This document shows positions 32,072 through 42,574 of a stretch of 64,000 nucleotides of DNA, one piece after another. Within the stretch, counting starts at the first letter, position 1. Every line of letters starts with the position of its first letter. The position numbers were made by a program, and so were the translations under genes. This DNA is from Dactylis glomerata (lineage: Eukaryota; Streptophyta; Magnoliopsida; Poales; Poaceae), in assembly GCA_007115705.1 (NCBI GenBank), contig QXEO01001118.1, forward strand, positions 4,969,571 through 5,033,570, given 5' to 3'. The notes under the pieces were generated by a model, which was not told the DNA's origin, ran no database searches, and saw only the letters and a program-made list of their open reading frames with translations.

Positions 32072-34216
32072 GCATCCCCAAGCTTAACTCCTGCTCGTCC
32101 TCGAGTAGGTAAGTGATAACAAAAGAAATAATATTTGAGGTGACATGCACCTACACAATCTTGATCATGTATGTAAGCGTTGTGCGCTGGGATCAAAAGA
32201 ACTTAAAACATGGGCATGAAAGACATAATCTTGATAGAAGAAACTTAGCAACCATGTTATAACATGAAAATGAACACAAACAAAAGATCATGAAAATGAA
32301 ACAATGAAAGTCAAACGTATGTTCAAATCATAAGGAAAAATATACAAATGGTTTTCAGCTTGTCCTTCATGGAGAGCAAAACATAAATGCATAGGACACC
32401 TTCAAGTTTAAGAGGGCGACTAGAAACAAATAATTTAAGAACAAGTGAAACCAACAATATGAATCAATCAATGAAAACTTTGGGACAATGCACATTATAC
32501 TAAGAATGACAACTATGCTCTCTTAATGGTGCATAAAGATAGAAGGCGGTGACTCAACATAAAAGGAAAAGAAAGGCCCATCGCGGAGGGAATCAGTGAT
32601 TGCAAGTTTTATAAACCTTCAAAAATTATGGTACTTATCGGCTTTGAGCTCTCATTGCCCCCATCATAAGCATCTTGAATCGTTAAAGTTAATGCGAGAA
32701 CACTTATGCTGCATATGCTTGACAAATCATAAGCTGAAAACCTCGTGTCCCGTGAATACGAGTACCCAAACCTCATGCTACTTTACTTAGAGTCCCAAGC
32801 AAGCTCTTGTTATTGTAAGTATACACGTATCATCGAGAACCGCCAATGGGGTACCTCCGTGCCCGATGATATGGGACAAGCCCACATCAAAATGACAGGA
32901 CAAACAGACAATGAACACCTCGACATCTCTTTTATTTACCATTTGTATAGCTTTTTATTTTGAGATGCGTCGTCGAATGTCCACTATGGGCATGCTGCAA
33001 ATTTCCACCATGAATTATGCATGGCTTAGATTGGCGGCCCAGGCATTTCTCTAACACATATAAAAACTCCATGATCTCGCAAGATTCCCAATTCATTTCA
33101 CACCGCGAGTATCCATAAACAAAAGATCACGATATCAACTCAAATAAGAAGTGCAATGTTGAAAGCTTGCCCCATGACGGCATGGCTGGGCTAATTCCCA
33201 ACTTACAACTTGCAAGCATAACAACTCAAGATAAGAGACCACAATGTCAAATTTTTAAGAACGAGAAAAAGTAAAGTATGCCATCCGGTTCGTGAGAGCT
33301 TTACTGACCAATTTTCGCATAACGCTGGTAAGAGTTTAATTTGAAGAGTAGATAAAAGCAAGTCAAATTTACTTTGGAATAGCAAATTGCTAATAGGTAT
33401 GTATGGTCGACACTTTGGCAAACTTGGTTTTTAGGAGTTGGATGCACGAGTAGAGCTCATACTCAGTACAAAATGAAGGCTAGCAAAAGACTGGGAGCGA
33501 CCAACTAAGAGAGCAATAACGGCCATAATCATGCAAAGCGACAAAGCGACATTAAAAGAAGCATAAGATGGCATCAAAAGTCAAAAACTAAATGATCATA
33601 GAGGCTATTGGCGACTTTGTAAGAGTCTAACATGTGTGAGCATGCGCCAAGTCAACCCAAATAAAGCATCAAGGAGAAAACCAAAATAACGCTTCCAAAC
33701 GAAAAAAATAACGCATGATTTTTTCAAAGGCTCATTAAGCAATCTCAGTTATTTGAGACAAGTCATGCTACAGCAAAACCACTAAGCATACCATCAAAAA
33801 GACATCAAGCACGACATGCAAAAGCCTAGGCCGCAGTCTACACAAGCTCCTTCTTATACCACTTTTTTGCATAAAGCTTTTTCTCTTTTCCAAATCCATT
33901 CAAACTTTTTATAAACACCTCTTTTGATGAAAACCAATAAAGATCAGAGGCAAAAATACACCTTGATAAAAAGATATAACAAGATCTGAACACAAATAAA
34001 GGCGAAAACCAAAACTAAACGCAGTTCTAGAAAAAGAAGAACACTCGTTTTTTGATAAGAGTGAAAATAGAGAGTTCTTGGCAAATGAAAAGCAAGGCAA
34101 CTTCTCCAAAAGAAATTTGTTGGGGTCCAACCATTTATTGCAGCAAACAAAACTAAACTAAACTGAAAACTAAAAACAACTGACGCTCCAAGAAAAACGC
34201 ATAATGCATGAAGCAA
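32072..34216 (-). other. 3' interior of the Gypsy element
   Basis: AT-rich, no long frame. 32072-33835 is duplicated at 45393-47143. The part up to the MULE target site (34217) is unique here. No protein domain seen. Confidence 0.7.
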
Positions 34217-34225
34217 TAAAAATAT

Positions 34226-34438
34226 GGATTTCTATTCTCGTGCCCCTGGGTCGTTAGTTGTACTCAGTTTTCCCCAGCCGCTTAACTTTTCCTCAGTTTT
34301 CCCCTCGCTCCAGTTTGAAACCCCTCGCAGACACTCAGACGGGAAGGTTGCCGTCTGGTCAGAGGCCTTAGACCGTTACCGGTGATGGCTAGGGAGCCGC
34401 GGTGGTTGTGAATGGACCGTTGCTTTTGAATGGTGTTG
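34226..34438 (+). repeat. Left TIR of the MULE
   Basis: Starts GGATTTCTATTCTCGTGCCC and contains TACTCAGTTTTCCCC blocks. It matches the inverted right TIR apart from scattered substitutions and one missing G at the tip. Confidence 0.93.
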
Positions 34439-34557
34439 ACTGTTGACCCAATGAGACACGTCGGACTGGCGGTCACTCACCCAAAGCTTTCCCCTCCGCC
34501 CGAGACTGGAAGAGCTCACCGCCCCTCCGCCGCCACGCCGTCCTGCCCTCCTACCTT

Positions 34558-37500
34558 ATGGCGTCGTCCGCCCCCGAGCCGCCCCCGCCCCCACCACCAC
34601 CCCCGGGAGGCGGAGAGGGCTCCGCCTCCACTAGATCTACCCCTATCGCGGTAGAGTTTGTACATCCGTCTGGTGTGCCGATTATGCCCCTCAACGGCGG
34701 AGAAGATTGGGAATCAGAGGGATCTAACGCATGGATTCCATCTGGGTAAGCATCGTCTGCCTATGTGAATTAACAGTAGGCAGTTTTTGAGCGCGAATCG
34801 TTGTTGCTTAACTAACTGCGTTGCTTTTCGAATAGGATTGATCCAACGCTGGCTTTTCGGCTGGTGGTTAGGCTGGATACTAGCTTTTTGCGTGATTCTG
34901 AACGCAATGTGAGCGGATTTTACATCCCAGCGGTGGTTGCAACTATCATCTCGTTGAGGGATTTAAAAGATAACATCTGCGCTCAGTACGCCTGGGGCGC
35001 TGGCGATTCAGTTGATTTCCAATATTTCAACAACATGGAGGGAAGATATGTTCCACTAATTTCCGATGACGATCTGGGAATTCTTTTTGCTTTAAATGAT
35101 TCTTGCCATGTCGGTAAAATTCAAATCCATGTGGACAGGGTCCAGGCATCATCTGGTGTTGGGGCATCATCAGGTGGTCGGGCATCATGTCTCTCTAGTG
35201 TTGCTACCTCTGCTAATCGTGTGCGCCGCCCCGCTCCTTGTAGGTCCACAGCAGCACCATCTATCCCCAGTGCTAGTGGTACTGGTAGCCAGATCGTTCC
35301 TGCGGTCGATGTGGAGGACGATGCAGAGATTGAGGATCCGTCTCCTCAAGATGATGAGGATGAGTTGATGTTTCCTGAATTGGTAGATCGATGCAGTAAG
35401 CAGGCAATGGAGGATCAATACATGGAAGATATTGCACAAGGTGCCAGATTTGATGACACTGATGATGAAGAGAAGGATGAGAACGATGACAGCCTCGTTT
35501 TAGCCGATTACGAAGGTGATGACTTGCCAACAATTGAGTGGAACAGGGAGGATCCTCAGCTTGCAGAAGGCACCGTATTTCAAACGATGATGGACTGCCG
35601 TAATGCAATTACTACATATTGCATTCTCACCAAGAATGATTATGAGGTTATTAAAAGTGAGCCAGGTAGGTTCACAGTTAAGTGCCCATACAAGAGGTGT
35701 AAGTGGAGGCTGCATGCATCCACAATGCTCAGAAGCACCGTGGTTCAGGTACTACGCCAACCAGTTGTGAATATTAGATCACAGTGTAAAATTTGTTAAC
35801 TGTTACTGACATCCCTTATAATTATGTTTCAGATAAAGAAGAACTCAATCGACCATACTTGTCCACCACAAGCGGGAGTGCCAGAGGAGAAATCAAAGCT
35901 AGCGAAGACTAGGTGGTTGGCAGATGCAATCATAGATTGGCTGAGAGAAACTCCATCACTTGGTCCAACAGCACTCATAAAATTGATATCTGATAAGTTT
36001 ACTATAAAAATACCTTACACGAGGATGTTCTATGCAAAGGAAATGGCTCTTGACAGGATCAATGGTCCATGGAATGAAAGCTTTCAGTTGCTTTACACTT
36101 TCAAAGCTAAAGTGGAGATGGCTAGTCCAGGCAGTGTTGTAGCGATAGACAAGCATACAGTTCCCTACAAATTGAAAAGCGGGAGGATAATGCAGAAGGA
36201 ATGTTTTAGAAGGGCTTTTGTTTATTTCAAAGCTTGCTGGAAAGGCTTTCTGGACGGTTGCAGGCCTTATTTGGCCGTGGATGCAACAGCTCTTCATGGC
36301 AGGTTTAAAGGACAGCTAGTTGCTGCTACTGCAGTTGATGGACACAATTGGATGTTCCCTGTTGCTTATGGAGTTTTGGAGGTTGAGTCAGAGGAAAGTT
36401 GGACTTGGTTTTTGCAGAATTTGCGCGACCTTATAGGTCATCCACCAGGACTTGCTATCCACATAGACGCTTGCAAAGGTTTGGAGAGTGCAGTAGAAGC
36501 AGTATTCCCTGGAGTGGAGCATAGGGAATGCATGCGACACTTGGTACAGAATTTTACAAAGAAATTCAAGGGTAAAGTTTATACTGACAACCTATGGCCA
36601 GCTGCATAGACATGCAGCATTAGGAAGCATCTGTTTCATTTGGAAGTGTTGTATAAACAAAAACCTGGGGTGAAGGAGTACTTGAATGAACATCATAGTA
36701 GGGTGTGGTCAAGAAGCCAATTCAATGAAATTTGCAAGGTAGACTATGTAACAAGTAACCTTGCAGAGAGTTTCAATGCAAAGGTCAAGTCATTGAAAGG
36801 ACTTATGCTGTGGCAAATATTTGATAAGATTAGGCAGATGATCATGATAAAGATCGATCTGCGTCAAAGAATTGCAGCCACAAAATATGTTGGCCATCTC
36901 ATGCTCCCATCTTTGATTAAGTCTTTGCATTCCAGGGCAAAACAATTGAAGATGAAATGCATCAGAAAAGGAATGGAGGCTGAGGTAACCTACACTGACA
37001 GTAAAAACAAGCAGTGAAGGTATCCAGTGAGTTTGGTTGATAGGACATGCCATTGTAGGCGATGGCAGATCCGTGGGATACCCTGCATACACGCATTGTT
37101 TTTCATGAGTGTTATAGCGGGTGCAGAAGGTGAAGTTGATCAGTATGTGTCAGAGTATTTCTCTGTTGCCAAATTTAGGGCTGCATATGCTATGAATGTT
37201 CCTACCTTGTTGGGAAAAGACCAATGGATGACAGTCGATCCAGGCTTCAAACTGTACTCTCCAGTTTTGACTAGACCGGCAGGTAGGCCGAGGAAGAATA
37301 GGATCAGAGCTAGTGCAGAGGGTGGTGCACCGATTCGACGACGTAAGTGCAAACGTTGTGGAACCCCTGGACACATTGCTAGGCTTTGTAAAAATCCAGT
37401 TGACCCAGCTTTTGGAATGGAAGATCAGGCGGGAGCAGCAAATGCAGAGGAGAATGAAGCAGCAATTCAACATGAGGAGATTGAAGCAATGGATCATGAG

Positions 37501-37911
37501 CTGCTTGAACCGATGCATCCAGAGCAGATTGAACCGATGGATCAAGAGCTACTTGAACCGATGGATCAAGAGCTGCTTGAACTGATGGATCGAGAGCAGA
37601 GGGAACAAATGGATTGAGAGCTGCTTGAACCGATGGATCGAGAGCAGAGGAAACAGATGGATCGAGAGGCCATTGAAGCAATGGATCGAGAGCTGCTTGA
37701 AGCATTTGAAGAAAATGCATTAAAAGAAAGAGCACAAGCTTCATATGATATGGTTGTCTCGGTCTTGGCACAACCCGAAGAGAAGAAGAAGAAGAACAAG
37801 AAAGATGGCAAAAGGAAGGTAGACACCGGTAATATCCCTGGTAGGGTTACCCGGAGTAAGGTGGTGGACCCAGCGAGTCACACCAGGAGCAAGAGAAAGA
37901 TTTTATTTTGA
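34558..37911 (+). pseudogene. MURA-type MULE transposase, three nonsense codons
   Basis: Exon 1 is 34558-34745 (proline-rich start, GT at 34746), exon 2 34836-35748 and exon 3 35833-37911; the GT-AG junctions keep frame. Exon 2 has a PB1-like N-terminal region, acidic stretches and the MuDR zinc-binding-like segment (VKCPYKRCKWRLHAS). Exon 3 carries the DDE-type core (YLAVDATALHGRFKGQ, AIHIDACKGL, HRECMRHL), the SWIM zinc finger (CHCRRWQIRGIPCIHA, about 37048-37095) and a CCHC knuckle (CKRCGTPGHIARLC). Stops interrupt one continuous frame at 36607-36609 (TAG), 37015-37017 (TGA) and 37615-37617 (TGA). The contexts suggest TGG, TGG and CGA originals (inference). The C-terminus has acidic 8-residue repeats and a Lys-rich possible nuclear signal. 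It would cut and paste the element. Confidence 0.93.
37480..37700 (+). repeat. 24-bp coding repeat in the transposase C-terminus
   Basis: About nine imperfect 24-bp units encode variants of the octapeptide PMDQELLE/QMDREQRE. One unit carries the TGA at 37615. The array lies between the zinc knuckle and the basic tail. Confidence 0.8.
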
Positions 37912-37987
37912 ACAATTAATTTGAATGTATGTGTTATTGCAAGTTTTCTATGGTCATGCACCTCGAATAAGTTCATTGCTTAAGCCA

Positions 37988-38287
37988 CATTTATCATTTT
38001 CTAAGTGACTAAACTCAAAAAATATAGTTTTGGGTTTAGTTTAATTCAAAAAAAATCAAAATAATTCAAAACATGGTGGAACCTTCCCATGGAGTCTTGT
38101 TATGTTACCTACAACCTAGAGAAATAATAATGGAAAAGGAAATTTATCATTTTCTAAGTGACTAAACTCAAAAAAATATAGTTTTGGGTTTAGTTTAATT
38201 CAAAATAATTCAAAACATGGTGGAACCTTCCCATGGAGTCTTGTTATGTTACCTACAACCTAGAGAAATAATAATGGAAAAGGAAAT
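37988..38287. repeat. Tandem duplication, about 150 bp, two copies
   Basis: The copies at about 37988-38140 and 38141-38287 share ATTTATCATTTTCTAAGTGA at the start and GAGAAATAATAATGGAAAAG at the end, with small indels in the A-rich middle. It lies downstream of the transposase stop, probably in its 3' region. Confidence 0.88.
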
Positions 38288-38547
38288 ATAGAGATACGAA
38301 GTTTTTCCCAAAACCACTTCCTAGTCCATGAGCTACTAGCTATGAAGATGCAGGGCTTTCTACTCAACACACCTCCCAAATACCCACTATGCTTACAAAC
38401 TTTGTTCAAATGAGTCCAAATTCGTCACACTTGTGTATCTTTGAATTGCAAACAATATCACGTCGGCCAAAATGTACTATATTGTTCAAATAACACAATC
38501 TAACAATTTTTATGCCAAAAGCTACAATTTCCCTTACTCCCTTTATT

Positions 38548-38700
38548 ATTTGGGTGCCCCTGTTTTACTTAGTTTTACTCAGTTTTCCCCCTCCGGGTCC
38601 ACTTGTTTTACTCAGTCCTACTCAGTTTTGCCCTTCCGATAAACATTTCCTCACTTTTCCTCCTCTTAGTTCTACTCAGTTTTCCTCACTTGTACTCACT
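38548..38700 (+). repeat. TIR-like sequence inside the MULE
   Basis: Contains GTGCCCCTG followed by several TACTCAGTTTTCC-type blocks, in the order and orientation of the left TIR (GTGCCCCTGGGTCG ... TACTCAGTTTTCCCC). It may be a degraded third terminal repeat, so 38548-41823 might once have been a separate element. Confidence 0.5.
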
Positions 38701-38916
38701 GGCTGATCTCTGATTGGTTGAGATGTATGTCACACGGATCTTGGTTGGTTGATAGCTCAACGTACGCTTGCACCGTGGGATCATTTATGATCGGACGGCC
38801 TGTATATCTGTCTCTACCTCGATGGACGCATACGGAGAGAAGAGCAGAGCACATACCTACCAACCCTAGCAGTCGCATCTTCCTCTCTTACTCTGGCGGT
38901 CACGGCGGTGCGGATC

Positions 38917-39060
38917 TGCAGCGTGCGTGCGTGCGGCGGCGCGGATCTAACCGTGCGTGCGGCGGCACGGATCTAACCGTGCGTGCGGCCGCGCGGAACT
39001 ACAGCGTGCGGCCGCGCGGATCTAACCGTGCGGCGGCGTGGATCTAAGAGTGCCGGTGAG
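38917..39060. repeat. GC-rich tandem repeat (GCGGATCTAACCGTGCG type)
   Basis: About five imperfect units of 25-32 bp with core CGGATCTAACCGTGCGTGCG, immediately before the repeat-containing ORF at 39086. Possibly its 5' leader. Confidence 0.75.
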
Positions 39061-39085
39061 GATCTAACCCTCAGAAATAGTTGAA

Positions 39086-39775
39086 ATGTCTCTCTCTGTC
39101 TCACTTTCGTTTATCTTCTCAGATCTGTTGATGATGAAGAACACCAAGATGGTGGCCGTGCCGACAGTGCTCACCGATCGTCTTGAAGCCATCGCCTACA
39201 ACATCGTTGCGACCTACAACATCGCTGCGACGACGCAGATCCAGCCTTCAATGTCCGAGCCTGCCGATGTCTCACTTCCGTTGCCCTCCTCAGATCTGTT
39301 GCTGATGGACACCAAGACGGCGGCCGTGTCGACAGTGCTCACCGATCGTCTTGAAGCCATCGCCTACAACATCGCTTCGACCTACAACATCGCTGCGACG
39401 GCGCAGATCCAGCCTTCAATGTCGGAGCCTGCCGATGTCTCACTTCCGTTGCCCTCCTCAGATCTGTTGTTGATGGACACCAAGACGGCGGCCGTGTCGA
39501 TAGTGGTCATCGATGCCAAGACGATTGAAGCCATCGCCTACAACATCGCTGCGACGGCGCAGATCCAGCCCTCCTCCATGTCCGAGTTTGCGGATGGCGC
39601 AGATCCAGCCACCAAGACGGCGGTGGTGCCAAGAGTGGTTGCGAAGCCGCAGATCCAGCCCTCCTCCATGTCTGAGTTTGCAGATGGCGCAGATGACCAC
39701 CCCTCAGTCGCCCGTCGTCCAGGCCCTTCTATCCCATCGGTGCACGGCCGTGTTCAACGCCGCAAATTGGGATAA
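39086..39775 (+). CDS. Hypothetical MULE ORF with a 57-residue repeat
   Basis: A 229-codon frame from ATG 39086 (MSLSVSLSFIFSDLLM) to TAA 39773-39775. Two full units and one partial unit of about 56-57 residues, each with DLLLMDTKTAAVS, LEAIAYNIA and QIQPSMSEPADVS-like segments; DNA periods are about 171 and 168 bp. Both periods are multiples of three and the frame stays open, which mildly favours coding. No known domain. It lies between the TIR-like segment and the convergent minus-strand gene. Expression is not shown and it may be non-coding. Confidence 0.4.
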   Translation: MSLSVSLSFIFSDLLMMKNTKMVAVPTVLTDRLEAIAYNIVATYNIAATTQIQPSMSEPADVSLPLPSSDLLLMDTKTAAVSTVLTDRLEAIAYNIASTYNIAATAQIQPSMSEPADVSLPLPSSDLLLMDTKTAAVSIVVIDAKTIEAIAYNIAATAQIQPSSMSEFADGADPATKTAVVPRVVAKPQIQPSSMSEFADGADDHPSVARRPGPSIPSVHGRVQRRKLG

Positions 39776-40175
39776 ATTATGATAAATTTGTATTTTTCAA
39801 TTTCAATTTGGGATAAAATTGTTCGAACTACTACCTCTGTCTCAAAAAAAGCTTCTCCACTTTCTCGATGTGTCCCTGTACATCCGAATGTATGATTTGA
39901 ATTCTATCCCAACTTGATTGGGAAGATTGATATGTATTTGATCCGAGAGGCTGGTACATGCTTTCACTTTTAGGATCCCTTCACTTTTGGAACTCATCCA
40001 AATTCACTTTTGGGACCCCTTCACTTTTATAAGATGTTCATGCATGCTAAAATTATCGCGCGCATTACTTAGCACAACTAGGAAATTGTACGCCAAAATA
40101 CAGTGGTTAGAGCCACACCAAAATACAGTGGTTAGAGCCATCTACTGAATAACAATTCTATACTATCTAAATCAT

Positions 40176-40710
40176 CTACCACAACCACATAACTGCTAGG
40201 ACAGGGATGACACCAAATAAAACTGCCCAGATGAATCTACTTTTCGCCTCTCCCATCACTTGAAGTTCATGTTCTAGATTTTCTACCACTTGATCAGATA
40301 CGGCAAGATCTGTCTCAAGTATCAACTTCTCCTTGCGAATAAGCTCTGAATTCTTCTTTTCTTCCTCCACAGTACGCTTCAGCTCGAATATCATCAGGTT
40401 TTTACGGGCCAATTCATCACCTAAATTGGCCACCTTCTCCTCCAAATCCATCCTCTGGCTACACCACTGGGTTGATTCATCTTGGTATGCAATGTACCAT
40501 GGATCATCGGCTTGCCTGGCGAACTGTAACAATAATGGAAAAAAGAACAACTGAAATCACTCCAACAGGCCATGGCGGCACTTAAATTCAACGGTAGTAC
40601 AGAGAGCAGAAGCTAGATACCTGCACTTCCGACGAGGTAGGAGAAGTAGAACGTGGCCACGACATGATCGAATCCCCACCCTCGCCGGTGTACCCGCTAC
40701 GACCAGACAT
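40176..40710 (-). CDS. Second MULE gene: coiled-coil protein with C-terminal membrane anchor
   Basis: Two-exon model on the minus strand: exon 1 40710-40621 (30 codons, MSGRSGYTGEGGDS start), an intron with GTATCT donor and TTACAG acceptor, and exon 2 40523-40176 (115 codons plus stop). An additional 5' leader intron (about 40795-40734) is possible. The 145-residue product has a long heptad-rich coiled coil (LEEKVANLGDELARKN to LEHELQVMGEAKS) and ends in a hydrophobic helix, FIWAVLFGVIPVLAVMWLW. That layout resembles the C-terminal half of grass GRF-zinc-finger proteins, but I see no zinc finger. It is transcribed toward the transposase from the right TIR, the position of mudrB in maize MuDR; no homology to mudrB is claimed. 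Role unknown. Confidence 0.6.
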
Positions 40711-41112
40711 TGAGGACTATTTCGCACCTGCAAACTCCAATAAATTACGGGAACCGAATCGATTAGGGGGCGGGGGAGGCGGAAGCGGAGGTCTTACCAA
40801 GCTATACTACCAATTGGCGCGCGGAACAAATCCCGGTCGTCGTGGGCGGCGGATCTGCTTGCGGCGGACTTTCCTGCGGTGGGTACAATGCGTGCGGACG
40901 AAACAAGTGCTGGAGCCATGGTTGACGTGCAGCGCCGCAGTCCGTCCGATGCCGCCGGGGGACAGAGCCGGCGGCGCGACGAGGCGCCGGCGATGGCTGC
41001 TCCGTCCGAGGGTGGGGAACGAGCTACCAGCGGTTCTCCGATGACTAATGAGATACACAACACTAGGTTCCAGCCATATTTAGCATAAGATTCACTTTAG
41101 ATTAAGCTGCGA

Positions 41113-41520
41113 AAATAGTCACCTGCTGGGTCTAGCTTAAGAAAAATTAATTAGCGAACTTGTTGCTTCTCTCTAGCGAAAATAGTCACCTGCTGGGTCT
41201 AGCTTAAGAAAAAGGGCGACCCCTGCGGTCATTGGCTAAGGCGGCCCCACAGAGCGGCTCTATATGATTTTCTCTAAATAAATAGATGACCCCAGCGGTC
41301 ATTGGCTGCGGAGGCCCCACAGAGCGGCAATATATGATTTTCTCTAAATAAATAGACGACCCCACTGGTCATTGGTTGCGGCAGCCCCACAGAGCGGCCC
41401 CATTGGTCATTGGCTGCGGAGGCCCCACAGAGCGGCAATATATGTCTTTTCCTGAAAAATACACGACCCCACTGGTCATTGGCTGCGGCAGCCCTATAGA
41501 GCGGCCCCATTTGTCATTGG
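41113..41520. repeat. Subterminal tandem repeats of the MULE
   Basis: GAAAATAGTCACCTGCTGGG occurs at about 41113 and 41177. From about 41219 to 41520 units of 42-68 bp repeat, built on GGTCATTGGCTGCGGAGGCC and CCCCACAGAGCGG, in two alternating lengths. Subterminal arrays next to the TIR are common transposase-binding regions in MULEs; that role is inferred. Confidence 0.8.
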
Positions 41521-41611
41521 CAGCACCGCGTATACAATCAGGAAATAAAATGGCCCACACGTCAGCGATAGATGGATGGCTGCTCCGACGTGTCTCCTGA
41601 CCCTACCCGTC

Positions 41612-41823
41612 AGCACCATTCAAAAGCATCGGTCAATTCACAACCACCGTGGCTCCCTAGCCGTCACCGGTAACGGTCAAGGCCTCTGACCAGACGGCAA
41701 CCCTCCCGTCCGAGCGTCTGCGAGGGGTTTCAAACTAGAGCGAGGGGAAAACTGAGGAAAAGTTAAGCGGCTGAGGAAAACTGAGTACAACTAACGACCC
41801 AGGGGCACGAGAATAGAAATCCC
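41612..41823 (-). repeat. Right TIR of the MULE
   Basis: On the minus strand GGGATTTCTATTCTCGTGCC and onward, matching the left TIR. Confidence 0.93.
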
Positions 41824-41832
41824 TAAAAATAT

Positions 41833-42574
41833 AGTGTCTTGAAAGGTGACCTGATTTTTGTCGATGAAGAAGGGGTGCCTCGGGGGCATCCCCAAGCTTT
41901 GACGCTTGTACTCCTTGGATATTTCTTGGGGTGATGCATGGGCATCCCCAAGCTTGAGCTTTTGTCCATTCTTCAACTCATCTCATCACTCTCCGATCCC
42001 TACACTTGAAAACTTCCTTCATACAAAACTAAACACAAATCTATTAGCAATATTAGTGTAAGCATAACATAGAATCAACCCTTTTTGCTTTAGGTTTCAA
42101 ACTAAAACCACCACATATAAAGCATATACTACTGTAGCAACTTCCCCAAAAGTTCCGTGATCAAAAGAACTAAAAAAGAAAGCGATAAAGCGGCAAACAC
42201 AAATATTGGCAGAAATCTGTCAAAACAGAACAGCTGATAAAGGTAGAATTTTTGAGGGGTTTTCTGTTGCTCAAATCAAAAAGTGTTCAACTAATGAAAG
42301 TTTGGATATAACCTGGGGCATATGCACAAGAAATCGCAGGTCAAAAATATATACAGAGAATTGTCACGAATTTTTACGGTGCAGCACCAAAAACAGTTTC
42401 AGGACAGCAACATCCCCAAATCTCACCTCGCTCAAATTAGAGGCTTCTCTTGGCACAAAAACAAAATAAAAAGGATAAGGAGAGGTCATTAAAGTATTAA
42501 TAACTTCCAAGACTCAAATAAAAGAAAAAGTACTGAAAGTAAAACATTGGGTTATCTCCCAAGAGTGCTTTTCT
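41833..42574 (-). other. Gypsy interior downstream of the orphan ORF
   Basis: Non-coding. A GGCATCCCCAAGCTT motif occurs twice (about 41887 and 41941), similar to the polypurine region before the LTR. The MULE lies next to it. Confidence 0.6.

Larger units (their letters stand above)
34226..41823 (+). mobile_element. Mutator-like element (MULE) with long TIRs
   Basis: About 7.6 kb. Terminal inverted repeats of roughly 210 bp (34226-34438 and 41612-41823) are highly similar. Both flanks carry the identical 9-bp duplication TAAAAATAT (34217-34225 and 41824-41832), the Mutator size. Inside are a MURA-type transposase gene from the left TIR and, converging from the right TIR, a second small gene. 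The transposase has three nonsense codons, so this copy is not autonomous now. It inserted in the interior of the non-autonomous Gypsy element. Confidence 0.95.

Noticed and set aside
30448..33835. 3.4-kb direct repeat taken as one long LTR (with 43752-47143)
   Set aside because: A TGATACGTCTCC start, adjacent polypurine tract and correctly spaced primer site place the LTR boundary at 32071/45392, and no TSD flanks the 3.4-kb unit.
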